Source: Zancudomyces culisetae (taxonomy: Eukaryota; Kickxellomycota; Harpellomycetes; Harpellales; Legeriomycetaceae). Taken from it: 15,104 nucleotides of DNA. The notes beneath the pieces are model-generated. The model was given only the letters and a program-made list of their open reading frames with translations. It was not told the origin of the DNA and searched no databases. Shown here in pieces: positions 1 to 11,059 of this stretch. The stretch spans positions 1 to 15,104 of the forward strand of contig LSSK01001271.1 of the NCBI GenBank assembly GCA_001969505.1. The letters are read 5' to 3'. Within the stretch, counting starts at the first letter, position 1. Every line of letters begins with the position of its first letter. A program made the translations under genes and the position numbers.

Positions 1-496
1 AAGAATACATTTCCATCCAAGTCGCACTTATATGTTGAGTATGCGATTCTCAATGTTGTTGTTCACTTTAACCAAACGAAACATGTATTTGTTAACCTGA
101 ATTTAGTTGGTATTAATTAAAAATACGGCTTGCCCCACAGTTTTTGTTGTAGTTTTGGATTTACATAATTGAAAATTAATGTAAACAAGACAGGCCACTT
201 AACGCAAGCTATTTTTGTCTATTTGGCTATATAAAATTATTTTTTTGAAATGCTGATTGAGATTGAAGGATAAATAAGCAACAAAAGCAAACAGATAGTT
301 TAGTCACTTAACAAACTTATTAAACGAGAAACACAGCAGCTAACAATTGAAAGAGAAGCAGATACCAGGCTGAACGTGTTTCCAATATAAACCACGAACA
401 ATACTATAATATTTTTATCTTCCCTATAGAAAACCCTGGCCTGGTTACCGATCTTTTTAGAAAAGTAAAAAAAAAGTCGAGTAGTTGGCAAGTACA
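1..496. other. 5' spacer and promoter region of POL2
   Basis: No convincing coding segment is seen in these 496 bases on either strand. The sequence is AT-rich with poly-T and poly-A stretches. An in-frame TAG at 482-484 closes the POL2 reading frame upstream of its ATG. No MluI-type ACGCGT cell-cycle box, as found upstream of yeast replication genes, is visible. The end of a gene to the left cannot be recognised. Confidence 0.6.
228..236 (+). promoter_or_regulatory. possible TATA element upstream of POL2
   Basis: The string TATATAAAA lies about 260 bases before the POL2 ATG, within the spacing seen for fungal TATA boxes. In DNA this AT-rich such a match is common by chance, so the call rests on position alone. 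Confidence 0.3.
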
Positions 497-3400
497 ATGT
501 TTGTCCAATCAAATAATGTCGGTTTTGGCAAACAGAAGCAAAATGGGTTTAAAAGACCACAAGAAAAGTCTCAAACATCAGCAGGGTCTAACCCAGGTGC
601 CGACGAAGCGGGCGATAAAATAAAAGGATTCTCAAAGTCAGGTGGTGACGACTTCATGGACAATATGGATGTTGAAACCGGTACGGGCGATTTTGGAAGA
701 GAAGTTGACGAGACCTTGCAACTGAAAAGGAAGGCTGAAGTTGATGAAATGATGGGGTTTTGGCAGTTTCAAGTTGGGCCAGAAAGATTAGGCTGGCTAA
801 TCAATATCCAACCAGTAAGTATTACATCAGTGCTTTAATTTTTTTAATCATGATCATTGTGTGGAGAGAGAAAAAAAAAACAACAGCTGGTAATGATTAT
901 TTGTGCTATATCTTATTAGACGGTGACTATAGATGAAAAAACTAGAAAAAAGAAGGCAGCGGTGGATTTTTATTTTATTGGAAGCGATGGAGTAAAATTC
1001 AGGAGCACAATCAACTACAACCCATATTTTCTACTAGTGTGCAAGGTAAAGTATCAACAACTCTTATTACGAACAATTGTTTTCGTTGACATACTTGTGT
1101 ATGTATTAAAATTGAACATGGTACTACTATTTTACATCTACAATTCGATTAAACAAACAAAAATAATCATACCATATTGTTAGGAGGGCTCTGAAATAGA
1201 GGCAGAGGAGTGGATAAAAAGAAAGTATGAAGAGTCGCTAAGCAAAACAAGTATTGTTGAAAAGGAAGATTTGGACATGGTACGCTTTGCGTTTTATTGA
1301 TTTTGCTCTGGTTTTAATCAGTTTTTACATTTTATTTATCAGTATGAGTACAAATAATCATAATTTGTTTGGATATTATAGGCGAATCATTTACTGGGCA
1401 AGAGCAAAAAGTGTATAAAGCTGGAGTTTGACAATATCAAAGAGCTGATCTCGGTAAGAAAGTCCCTCCAGGCGATCATTGCGAGGAACATTGAAAAACA
1501 AAAAACAAATAGATATGGAGAAATCGGGACAGAATCAGGTGCCACAAAAACGCAAGAGTCTATTGTCGAGCTTAGAGAGTATGATATTCCGTATTACCAA
1601 AGAGTAGCTATGGATAAAGGTTAGCATCATCAACTTTTTTTAATATATAAACAAAGGTTATAAATTAAATTGTACAGAATATAGCTAACCGAGGATATAC
1701 AATAGATATCAGAGTTGGGTTGTGGTATACAGTAACACCATCGGCGCAGGGGATTACTCTGAAGCTGAGAAGCGATCTAGTCAAGCGTGCTGATCCGGTT
1801 GTTCTAGCATTTGACATCGAAACCACTAAGCTTCCGCTAAAATTTCCAGACGCAACATTTGATATGGTGATGATGATATCATACATGATTGACGGGCAGG
1901 GATATCTGATTACAAATCGAGAGATAGTATCAGAAGATATAGAAGATTTTGATTACACGCCTAAAGAAGAGTTTCAAGGTCCTTTTGAGATGTTTAATGA
2001 ACCTAACGAAAAGGCAGTACTGGAAAGATTTTTTAGCGAGATAAGGAAGGCTCAGCCAACGGTGGTGGTGACGTACAATGGAGACTCGTTCGATTGGCCG
2101 TTTGTTCATGCTCGAGCATTGGTTCACGGGATGGATTTGTATTCCGAGATTGGGTGGTACCGAGATAGAGAGGACGAGTATAAATCATCATATAGCAGCC
2201 ACATGGACTGCCTGAAATGGGTGAAGCGCGATTCATATTTACCGGTGGGAAGCCAAGGCTTGAAGGCAGTTACAACGGCCAAATTGGGGTATAATCCAAT
2301 GGAGTTGGATCCAGAAGATATGACAAAGTTTGCATCTGAAAAACCCCAGACACTAGCACAATATTCAGTTTCAGATGCGGTGGCGACTTATTATTTGTAT
2401 ATGAAATATGTGCATCCATTCATTTTCTCGCTATGCAATATCATTCCGCTAAATGCAGACGATGTGTTGAGAAAAGGGTCAGGTACGCTTTGTGAGGCCT
2501 TGTTGATGGTTGAGGCATACAAAGCAGGCGTTCTGATGCCAAATAAGCATGTTGATCCAGTGGGGAGAACATATGATGGACATTTGATAGAAACAGAAAC
2601 GTATGTTGGCGGACACGTGGAAGCACTCGAGGCTGGTATTTTCAGATCGGATATTCCATTGTCATTTAGTTTGGATGTAGATGGAGTTCAGCAGCTTATC
2701 GATGAAGTCGACCAGGCATTGAAGTTCAGCATTGAGGTCGAAGGGGGGTTTAAACTTTCAGATATTGAAAATTATGATGAGATAAAAGGTCAAATAAAAA
2801 CACAGCTGGAATATTTGCGAGACCACCCCAATATTCAGATATCACCACTAATATACCATCTTGATGTGGCGGCTATGTATCCAAACATTATTCTTACGAA
2901 TCGATTGCAACCTGACGCTGTGGTGAATGAGAAGGTTTGTGCGTCGTGTGATTTCAATGTTATGGGAAAGACGTGTGAAAGAAAAATGAAGTGGTTATGG
3001 AGAGGTGAATACTATCCAGCTACTAAAGGAGAGGTAAACATGATAAAGGCACAGATCAAGAACACAGCAGTTTCAGACTCTAATGCAGGAGATGCAGCAC
3101 AAAATGAAACCAAGATGTTTTTAGAGCTTAGTGAATATAAGCAGAATGAAATATTGAAAAGTAAAGTAAAGGAATATTCAAGAAAGGTATATAACAAGAT
3201 ACGAGAGATCAAAGTGGAGGAGAGAGAGGCATCCATATGCCAAAGAGAAACATCATTCTATGTCAACACGGTCAGAAACTTTAGAGATAGAAGATATGTG
3301 TATAAGGGGCTTTTAAAAAACGAAAAATCAACCTTTGATAAGTTCGCTAAGGCAGGTCAAAAACACGAAGCAGATGAAAGTAAAAAGCTGATGGTTACTT

Positions 3401-6400
3401 ATGATTCTTTGCAATTGGCACACAAGTGTATTTTAAATTCATTTTATGGGTACGTAATGCGAAGAGGTGCCAGATGGCACTCGCTGGAAATGGCTGGAGT
3501 GGTTTGTTACACGGGAAGTAAGATTATTCAGCTGGCCAGAAGCCGAGTTGAAAAAATAGGTAGACCTTTGGAGTTGGACACGGATGGGATTTGGTGTGCT
3601 CTGCCCAACGGGTTTCCCGAAAACTACAGCTTCAAAATAAAAAACAGCACCAAGAAATTCATGATTTCATATCCTTGTAGCATGTTAAACCATTTGGTCC
3701 ATGCAGTATTTACAAATGACCAGTATCAGGACAAGGTCGAGGAGGAGGATGGTTCGTTTTATTATAAAAGTCATAGCGAGAATAGTATCTTTTTTGAAAT
3801 TGATGGTCCTTATAGAGCTATGGTGCTGCCAGCGAGTACTCAAGCGGATAAGCTGCTAAAAAAGAGATATGCCGTTTTCAATCCTGATGGGTCTCTGGCA
3901 GAACTCAAGGGCTTCGAAGTGAAGAGAAGGGGTGAACTAAAGCTTATTAAAATATTCCAATCTGAATTATTTTCAGCATTTTTAAAAGGCGAAGGACTAG
4001 AAGGTAGTTATAGTTCGGTGGCAAGTGTTGCTGATAAATGGTTGGATATATTACATACAAAAGCAGCTACGTTACCAGACGAAGAGGTATTTGATTTGCT
4101 GACAGAGAACCGAAGCATGTCCAAATCACTTGAAAGTTATGGAAGCCAGAAATCTACTGCTATTTGTACAGCAAAAAGACTTGCAGAGTTTCTTGGAGAT
4201 CAGATGGTAAAAGATGCTGGTCTTGCTTGTAAGCTGGTGATCTCAGAAAAGCCGTATGGCGCACCAGTAAGTGAGAGAGCAATTCCTATTGCCATTTTCC
4301 AGGCCGAACCAGAAATAAAAACGTTTTATTTGAAAAAATGGTTGGGAGATTCGAGTCTTACAAGTTTTGACATCAGAGATATTTTGGATTGGAACTATTA
4401 TTTGGAGAGATTTGGAAGTGTGATTCAAAAGCTTATCACTATCCCAGCAGCCTCACAAGGTGTTTCCAACCCAGTTCCACGAGTTGCGCATCCTGATTGG
4501 CTGAGCAATCGTGTGTTCCAAAAGGCTAACGAGCACAGACAAATGAAGCTGACCAATATATTTGCGAAAAGCAAAGCGGGATCAGGACATGACGATGTAC
4601 CAGACATCGAATCCGCGCAGTTTGGGGCTAGTAGTAGCGGTAAAGCTGCGTTTCCTAGATATGGAATATGCAAAAGAAAGCTATCGGAGGATGACCAGGA
4701 CAAGCAAAAGAATGATCTTATTAGCAAGTATGGACAGATAACTCCAAAACTATCCATGCTGATGAAAAGAGAGCCACAGGAAGCCATAAAGCTAGTACAA
4801 GATATGATTTCATCACTTGAAGCTCCACCTGATCCATTTAAGGATTATTCAGAGTTCTTATCTAAGGCTACAGTAAAGTGGAGGTACACCAGAGTACTAA
4901 ACAAGATGTTGAAGGAACTAAAAATGAATAAGAGCAAGCAGTATGGATTTGGGACGACAAACAGCCTCAAACATGTAGGAAATGGAAATTCAGGTTTAGG
5001 AAGTTATTATGAGTATACAACATCAAGTTTGGCACGGCACCCATGGTACGTTATTCAAGTATCGCCGGTGCCTGAAAGCCCTGGAGTCTTGAAGTTATGG
5101 GCACTTGTTGGAGGACACATGCACGCAATACAAGTAGCTGTTCCGAGAATTTTTTATGTCATGTCAACTGTAGAAAATAGAAAGCTTGAACAAAGCAAGA
5201 TGTTTGCCATTGCTCCCCAAAACACCATTTTACCGAGAGAATATCGGAATGGAGAGCAATATTATTTGTATCAGTGTAAAGTTTCAGAAAGCCTTTATCG
5301 CGAACACGGAGATACATGGAATTCGTTTTTTGCACATCCAGAGATTGGGGGTGTGTTTGAAACGCAGATTACATCTTTAGATAGAGCATTGATCCAATTG
5401 GGAGGTATAATTTACCTGAGTAGCAAACCAGGTCTTGATAAAAGACCAAATGAACAGATTGACCTCTATGATTTGGATAATTTAAGAAGTAACAAAGCAG
5501 CCCACACTATTGCAGACAAGTTACAGGATAAAGGAGTAAATTACAATGACAGACACAATCGATTTGGGAATATTAGTGATGGTTATTTACAAACATTGAA
5601 GGATAGCATTGAGTTTATATTTGTGCATTACCATGTTCTCAGTAAAGCCAAGTCAAACGAAAGAGGAATGTTGAGCGTCATTTTTGCATCGGAATCAAAG
5701 GGGTATATCTGGGCCATTGATTCTGATAGCAACAACGCAACGCAGCAACTCCGAGGAATCGGAAAGTACTACCAGGAAAGGCGAAATGCGAGCGATGATT
5801 TGAATAAACAAGAAAAGGCAAAGTTCTTTGAGTACCCACAAACCATAGATTTTGAAGTACAAGTGTGCTCGACTTTTCACAAGGCTCACACCGCGCTGCA
5901 GGCCATCTTGGTAAAGCTACTGAACCAGCAACAAATAAAGCATACCATGGTTGCACAGTACGGCAGTAAAGACCAGTTTAACGAACTGCTAAAAGGCGTT
6001 CGCATCTTGGAGAATGTTCCGAGCTTGAAGGTTTCATTGCCAATCAAAGACCAAAAGCTGAGCGAAGATATATTCAACAGCCAAAAAAACTCGGCACGGA
6101 CATTTGTAGACAAGTTTTTGGAAACTAGCGAGTACATCCACGAGCGAATGAGCTATGCAGAACACAGTGATATTCCAGTAGCAAATATAACGGCTCATGA
6201 TCCTGCAATGATGATTGGAGATGTGAGTTACGCACGAGAACTTGTGTCGAACAATCATGTGCTGTGGTGGTCACATAGTAACAAACCAGATCTTGGAGGA
6301 AGAGAAGCGGATGATGTTGGGCTGTTTTCAATGTTTAATGGGTTGACTGAATGTGATGTGGCTGGGATAAATAATGGTTTGGTGCTAAACAACCCTGGAA

Positions 6401-8781
6401 GTCACCAGACAATGTGTATTGAGTTGGAGATCCGCAACATGACTATTAATGCAATTTTACAGTCAGGCGTTATTGTCAATGAGCTAGAGAGTAATGGTGT
6501 CGTACCATTTGGCGAGGATGGCGGAAACCAAAAAATCCGAAAGAAAGTGGGAAAGAGAGGCGGAGAAATTAAAGTTGAGACCGAGCCCGAAGTTGAGGGT
6601 ATGAATGATAACGATAGTAATGATGATAGCGAAGATGGTGATGGTAGTGAAAAGGTTTTAGTGAGCGATGAGAGACATTCGCATGTAACAAGCGGCACAA
6701 CACTTCCTAGCTCCACACTTACAGTGATGCGGCAGATGCTAAGAGAAATAATAAACAAGGCACGATCACAGGGAGTAAGCAAAAAAACAAAAGAGTATCA
6801 TCAAATGCTTGAAAATAGTTTTGCGCGATGGCTGACACAGCCCCAGTCCAAACTTTATGATCCAGTGTTTACGCTGCAAGTGTTCCAGCAATTTGAAAAA
6901 AAGGTGTTTTGGGGGTTGATAAACGAGGTACAAAAGCTTGGGACAATGGTTTTATTTGCGAGCAGGGATAAACTAGTTTTAAGAACTAACAAGATGGCGA
7001 ATTTTGGTGGAGTGTTGGCTTTTACTAAGTATTTGCTTCAAGGTATTGTCGAAAAACCTATTTTAGCAAACCTGAGTATAGAATTGAAGACAGTTTGGGG
7101 GCAGTTAATATGGTTGGATGAAAGTAACTTTGGAGGAATAACAGTGGGAGGTGCAATGCAAAATATTAACAAAGATGGGTTTATGGATTCTCAGGATAGA
7201 ACCGTTGAGCAAATTGAAATGGTATGGAGTCTAAAGGATAGTTTACCGGTTGGCGTTCAGGAACACTTTGAAAAGATGGTGGCAGAGTTTATTTATGAGT
7301 GTTACCAATTCCACAAAAGCAATGCAGCAACCATGAATTCCAAACACAGGTACAGAAGCACCAGTTACGATGGTGGAAAAGACAGCAATAACGATCAAAA
7401 TGAAGCCAATTTTGTTGCACAGAGTCATCCAGGGGAAGCGCTATTTGATGATTCTTCGTCGTCTATATCTTCATTCCCTATAGAAGTGAATAGTAAGACA
7501 CAAGACTCGAGCAAAGACCGGACTTCGTCAAAGCGGTATCGCAACAATGACGAGTTTTACAGATATTTGATTGGTCAGGAATACTCTCGGAAGTTGATGG
7601 AGTATATTACAATGATATTGGAAGATTATAGCGTGAATTCCAATGATCAATTCACTACATTTCCAAAACTACCAGGAATAATCAGACAGCCGCTAGTACA
7701 AGGTGGTACAGAAAACAGCTCCAACAACAAAAATGGTAACACTGGAAATGGCATAAAGGAAATGGCAACAGCGACAACCGTGGAAAAAACATCGAATCGG
7801 GGGAGAAATGTGGTGGTGGCACTTGAATATATTAAGCGACTAATGATAATTTATGCGTATGAAGAGGCATGCAACGCCTCGACAACATTCACAGTGGGTG
7901 GAAACTACGAATCTATACTTAAAGTCCTTGGAGAACATGAAGCAAGACAGAGTAAAAAGACAGGAGGAAGTGGTGGTGGTCGTTTGGATGAGTATGATAT
8001 CATTTACAACTATGCATTCAATTCGCGGGTTGTAAGAAGGAACCTGTTGAAATTGATTAAAATAGGAGAATTTTCAAGCGAGACATTCATCGATGATTTT
8101 AGAATTTCATCAAAAACAAACACGTTTGCAGAGAACAATAGTAACGCACATAATGGAAGTGCAATGAGTAACAAGAAAACAGGTAAAAATCATAGATTGG
8201 TAGTAAAACAGATTCGTTGCCACAACTGCAAACAGTCTTTTGATTTGAACTTGACGACGGATGCCTCAATCATAACTGAACAGGCAACGGTGAACAACCC
8301 GTCGTCGATAGCAAAAGGGTTGGGATCGTCCGCGGCAATGGTAGCCACAACCACAACATCAGAACTACCAGGTGGTGGAGGTAGCGGTGGTGTTAAAATC
8401 AAATGTTTAGGATGTAATAAAGTTGGTGGATATAACGAAATTGAAATCCAGGAAATTCTCATTGAGATGATAATGAAACAGATTTTGAGTTATCAAAACA
8501 AGGATTTGATTTGTGGAAACTGTAAACTGGCTAAAAACGACCACTTGAACATGAGCTGCAAAGAATGCAACAATGACAATAGCCAAGATCGTAGCAACAG
8601 GGCTGGTAGTAACAACGGTTATGGCGGAGGTGGTGGTGCTTCCGGAGGAGTCAATGGTGGTAAATTCTGGAAAATTGACAGCCATGGAAATATCCATGAC
8701 TTGATTGAATTAGTGTATAGTGTCTCCAGGTTTTACAACTTTGAGATGGTAATCAGAACTATGGACGAGATCTTGCATTAA
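497..8781 (+). CDS. POL2: DNA polymerase epsilon catalytic subunit A (five exons)
   Basis: Leading-strand replicase with 3'-5' proofreading, in the nucleus. Predicted join: 497-814, 920-1045, 1184-1279, 1382-1619, 1706-8781 (2617 aa). ATG 497 is the first after an in-frame TAG at 482 and has A at -3. Exonuclease motifs: D296/E298 (FDIETT), D389 (FDWPF), D483 (YSVSD). Polymerase motif A is DVAAMYP with D646 and M650, motif B is LNSFYGYVMR, and motif C is LDTDG with D884 and D886. Cysteines 671, 674, 683 and 771 match the CysX iron-sulphur site. The region after about residue 1250 is the degenerate second polymerase half. It ends in CysA (C2431, C2434, C2493, C2496) and CysB (C2529, C2532, C2544, C2547). 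The protein is 300-400 residues longer than usual because of Asn/Ser/Gly-rich insertions after residue 1880. Catalytic residues look intact. Identity is very secure; exon junctions are inferred from splice consensus and conserved protein sequence. Confidence 0.97.
815..919 (+). other. POL2 intron 1
   Basis: The donor is GTAAGT at 815 and the acceptor TTATTAG ends at 919, phase 0, 105 bases. It interrupts the conserved N-terminal block just after INIQP, and the protein resumes with TVTIDEKT, as expected for the family. No textbook CTAAC branch site is seen. Confidence 0.9.
1046..1183 (+). other. POL2 intron 2
   Basis: The donor is GTAAAG at 1046 and the acceptor TTAG ends at 1183, phase 0, 138 bases. 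The flanking exons read YFLLVCK and EGSEIEAEEW. Retention would hit a stop codon formed by the acceptor TAG itself at 1181-1183. Confidence 0.9.
1280..1381 (+). other. POL2 intron 3
   Basis: The donor is GTACGC at 1280 and the acceptor TTATAG ends at 1381, phase 0, 102 bases. The junction joins EKEDLDM to ANHLLGKSKKCIKLEF, matching the usual run of this N-terminal region. Confidence 0.88.
1620..1705 (+). other. POL2 intron 4, with a competing upstream acceptor
   Basis: The donor is GTTAGC at 1620, phase 1. Two TAG acceptors keep the frame: one ending at 1684 and one ending at 1705. Using 1705 gives MDKDIRVGLWYTV, which aligns with the yeast enzyme without a gap. Using 1684 would insert seven residues (ANRGYTI). 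A CTAAC branch-site match at 1685-1689 lies about 17 bases before 1705, which favours 1705 and makes the 1684 TAG part of the branch region. Confidence 0.8.
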
Positions 8782-8843
8782 TCACATAATATTATATTAG
8801 CCTAATTACCAAGTTGTTTTTTTTAAATTAAAAAATATAAACA

Positions 8844-8849
8844 AATAAA
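8844..8849 (+). terminator. POL2 polyadenylation signal
   Basis: A canonical AATAAA lies 63 bases after the POL2 stop codon, in a T- and A-rich stretch that suits a fungal 3' end. The spacer to the convergent ABC gene is only 152 bases, so the two 3' ends may overlap. Confidence 0.5.
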
Positions 8850-8933
8850 TTGTTATTTTATAACTAGATTGGGTTATTGTTTATCAATATCATCAGTAAA
8901 AGAAAAAAGATAAATATAAACAGTGCGAATCTT

Positions 8934-10949
8934 TTAAGAAGCAAACCTTGGGTCAGGGCCACCCAACAAACGTTTGTAAATTTTCCTTTCAGCGATAAGC
9001 GACACGCCAGATCCCGCCCTCCTTACCAGTCTGTGAAGCCCAGTGTAACCTAAAAAGGTAAAAAGGAGGTAAAAGCCTGCCAAAAATCCAAGGTTGGCTG
9101 CGATCCCGAAGGGTCCCAAAGACAAGTTTTTAAGCTGGTTATTTCCAATTGGTTGACCGTTATATGTATAATCAGTGAATTGGTTGATACAAAAAGCTGA
9201 GAATGCGTACTTAATCGGACTTATCCATTGCAACCATGCAACCCACGGGAACATACTATTAGAGTTGACAAGAAGACCTCCGAAAACTACAGGAACGATG
9301 ATCATCATGGGCAATACCGACAAGGCAGTGCTTATATCAGCAAATATGGTAGAGATAAAGAAGCCCATTGAGAAACCAGTCAGCGACATAAGCAAACAAG
9401 TCAAAAGATAGATAAAGAATTGTTCAACTGTTCTTGTGTATCCAACCATGAAAAACGAAATAGTGGCGAAAATGACGGGCGATACGACCTGCAGCGGAAA
9501 CTCAACGAGAAGCTTGGCAAAAAAGTATGGAGTAACGAAGTATGCCCTGTTGCTGTGTTCTCTGATAAATACTTGTCGCTCGGCAGTAAATGTTGATAGT
9601 ACGTTCACTGCTACAGGAATGAATTGGGTCATACTCGAAAAGAACAATGCGCCTGTAAAATTCTGGAGTTGCACTTGGGGTGCATTATCTGACGAGTCAT
9701 AGAAAAGGATTCCCACAATGAGACCAAAAACTATTGCCTGGATTATCCTGACTCTGACCATCAGTTTATTTCTAAACATATTCTTTCCTGACCTGCGCGC
9801 CAGAATTTTGAATTGTTGGAATCTCGACACGTTTTTAACCAGATTTTTTGCTGATAATGGTGTGAGCTCCGGATGTTCAACATATGACACCTGTCGCTGG
9901 TACAGTTCAGATTCCAGATAGCTTTTTTTGACAAATTCTAGATTGCTTTTCTTTTGGTTTTTATTTTCATCTCGATCCATGGCTTCGTCTACTGCATCAG
10001 TTTTGTAGATGTTAATGACATCCGTAAAGACATAATCTGCTGGGTTTGTGTATTGAGGACAGACAAAGTTTAGCTTTGCAAAATAGTCTACCATCTCGGC
10101 CTGTGGCCCAAAGTACACTATACTTCCTTCGCTCAAGAGTACTGCGTCATCAAACATTCTAAACATGTCTGATGATGGTTGATGTACCACCAAAACAACT
10201 GTTTGCCCTCTCTTACACAGTTCTTTGAGCATTTTAACAACCACCATGGACGTATATATATCCAGCCCGGAAGTAGGCTCATCCAAAAACAATACTGACG
10301 AGTCTGTTGATATCTCGTTTGCTACTGCTGTTCTCTTTGCCTCTCCCCCACTTATCCCTTTGTTCATAGAGTCACCAATAAGTGTATTCATACACCTTTC
10401 AAGCTCCAGTGTCTCAACCGCCTTCATCCTGCGCTCCTCAACTTCCTTGTCTGAGACGTTATCTATCCTCAGCTTTATCGACATGTCAATTTGTTCCTTG
10501 ACCATCTGAGTGGGAAGCATTACGTCGTCCTGACTAATGTATCTACAGACAAATTTCAATGCGCCATTGTCCGCGCTTCTTCCATTGACCCAGATGTTAC
10601 CAGTTACCTTTCCTGATGTTATTCTTCCAGACATTGCATTCAGCAGACTGGTTTTTCCCCCTCCACTAGGTCCCATTATCGCTGTAACCCTCCCAGGCCT
10701 AAAAGCGCCTGTCACACCGTTCAATATCGTCTTTTCTGTGCGACGTGCTTTAGAAAACGGAGATTTAAGCCCTGTTGCAGATTTTTGTTTATCAACCACA
10801 GAGACTTTATAACTAAGGTTTTCAAATGTTATACCTATTGGCGTTGACTTTTCAAGACTGAACCTTGGCTGCGTGTTTTCGCCGCTCTCCACATTTATCA
10901 CCACATCCTTTGCCTCTTCAAAGGCTTTATCTACATGCGTTTCTACCAT
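8934..10949 (-). CDS. ABCG (White-type) half transporter
   Basis: ATP-driven membrane exporter expected to work as a dimer; ABCG substrates include sterols, lipids, pigments and drugs, and the substrate here cannot be read. Single exon, 671 aa. The frame is open 14 codons further upstream but has no ATG there, so I start at the ATG at 10949, which has A at -3 and G at +4. The reverse domain order (ATPase first) is typical of ABCG. Walker A GPSGGGKT is at 93-100, the Q-loop Gln at 140, the signature ISGGEAKR at 199-206, Walker B and DEPTSGLD at 218-230, and the H-loop His at 256. NPADYVFTDV closes the ATPase. Six membrane segments lie at about 398-417, 431-451, 476-502, 510-534, 538-560 and 613-637. 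The family-typical ERQVFIREHSNRAYFVTPYF precedes segment 3. The long loop between segments 5 and 6 holds SPIKYAFSAF and one N-L-S sequon near residue 608. All catalytic elements appear intact. It is convergent with POL2. Confidence 0.93.
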   Translation of the reverse strand: MVETHVDKAFEEAKDVVINVESGENTQPRFSLEKSTPIGITFENLSYKVSVVDKQKSATGLKSPFSKARRTEKTILNGVTGAFRPGRVTAIMGPSGGGKTSLLNAMSGRITSGKVTGNIWVNGRSADNGALKFVCRYISQDDVMLPTQMVKEQIDMSIKLRIDNVSDKEVEERRMKAVETLELERCMNTLIGDSMNKGISGGEAKRTAVANEISTDSSVLFLDEPTSGLDIYTSMVVVKMLKELCKRGQTVVLVVHQPSSDMFRMFDDAVLLSEGSIVYFGPQAEMVDYFAKLNFVCPQYTNPADYVFTDVINIYKTDAVDEAMDRDENKNQKKSNLEFVKKSYLESELYQRQVSYVEHPELTPLSAKNLVKNVSRFQQFKILARRSGKNMFRNKLMVRVRIIQAIVFGLIVGILFYDSSDNAPQVQLQNFTGALFFSSMTQFIPVAVNVLSTFTAERQVFIREHSNRAYFVTPYFFAKLLVEFPLQVVSPVIFATISFFMVGYTRTVEQFFIYLLTCLLMSLTGFSMGFFISTIFADISTALSVLPMMIIVPVVFGGLLVNSNSMFPWVAWLQWISPIKYAFSAFCINQFTDYTYNGQPIGNNQLKNLSLGPFGIAANLGFLAGFYLLFTFLGYTGLHRLVRRAGSGVSLIAERKIYKRLLGGPDPRFAS

Positions 10950-11051
10950 TATATGGATACTTAAAGATATATTAACAACTTTTTTTATCAAAAATAGGAG
11001 GATTGTGTGTTTTTTTAAAGAGAATTTTTGGGCTTTGGGTTTTCTGAAATA

Positions 11052-11059
11052 GTTATATA
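11052..11059 (-). promoter_or_regulatory. possible TATA element of the ABCG gene
   Basis: On the minus strand this reads CTATATAA, about 105 bases before the ATG at 10949. It is a positional call only; the surrounding DNA is AT-rich and chance matches are likely. Confidence 0.3.

Noticed and set aside
300-512. 70-codon minus-strand frame before POL2
   Set aside because: It overlaps the POL2 start and its 5' region, is low in complexity and has no family resemblance.
1930-8697. Many minus-strand open frames of 60-126 codons inside the POL2 gene
   Set aside because: They lie opposite a very strongly conserved coding exon, resemble no protein and are expected shadows.
10950-10991. Upstream extension of the ABCG frame by 14 codons
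   Set aside because: The upstream start would be TTG; the first ATG is at 10949 in good context, so the extension is treated as 5' untranslated.
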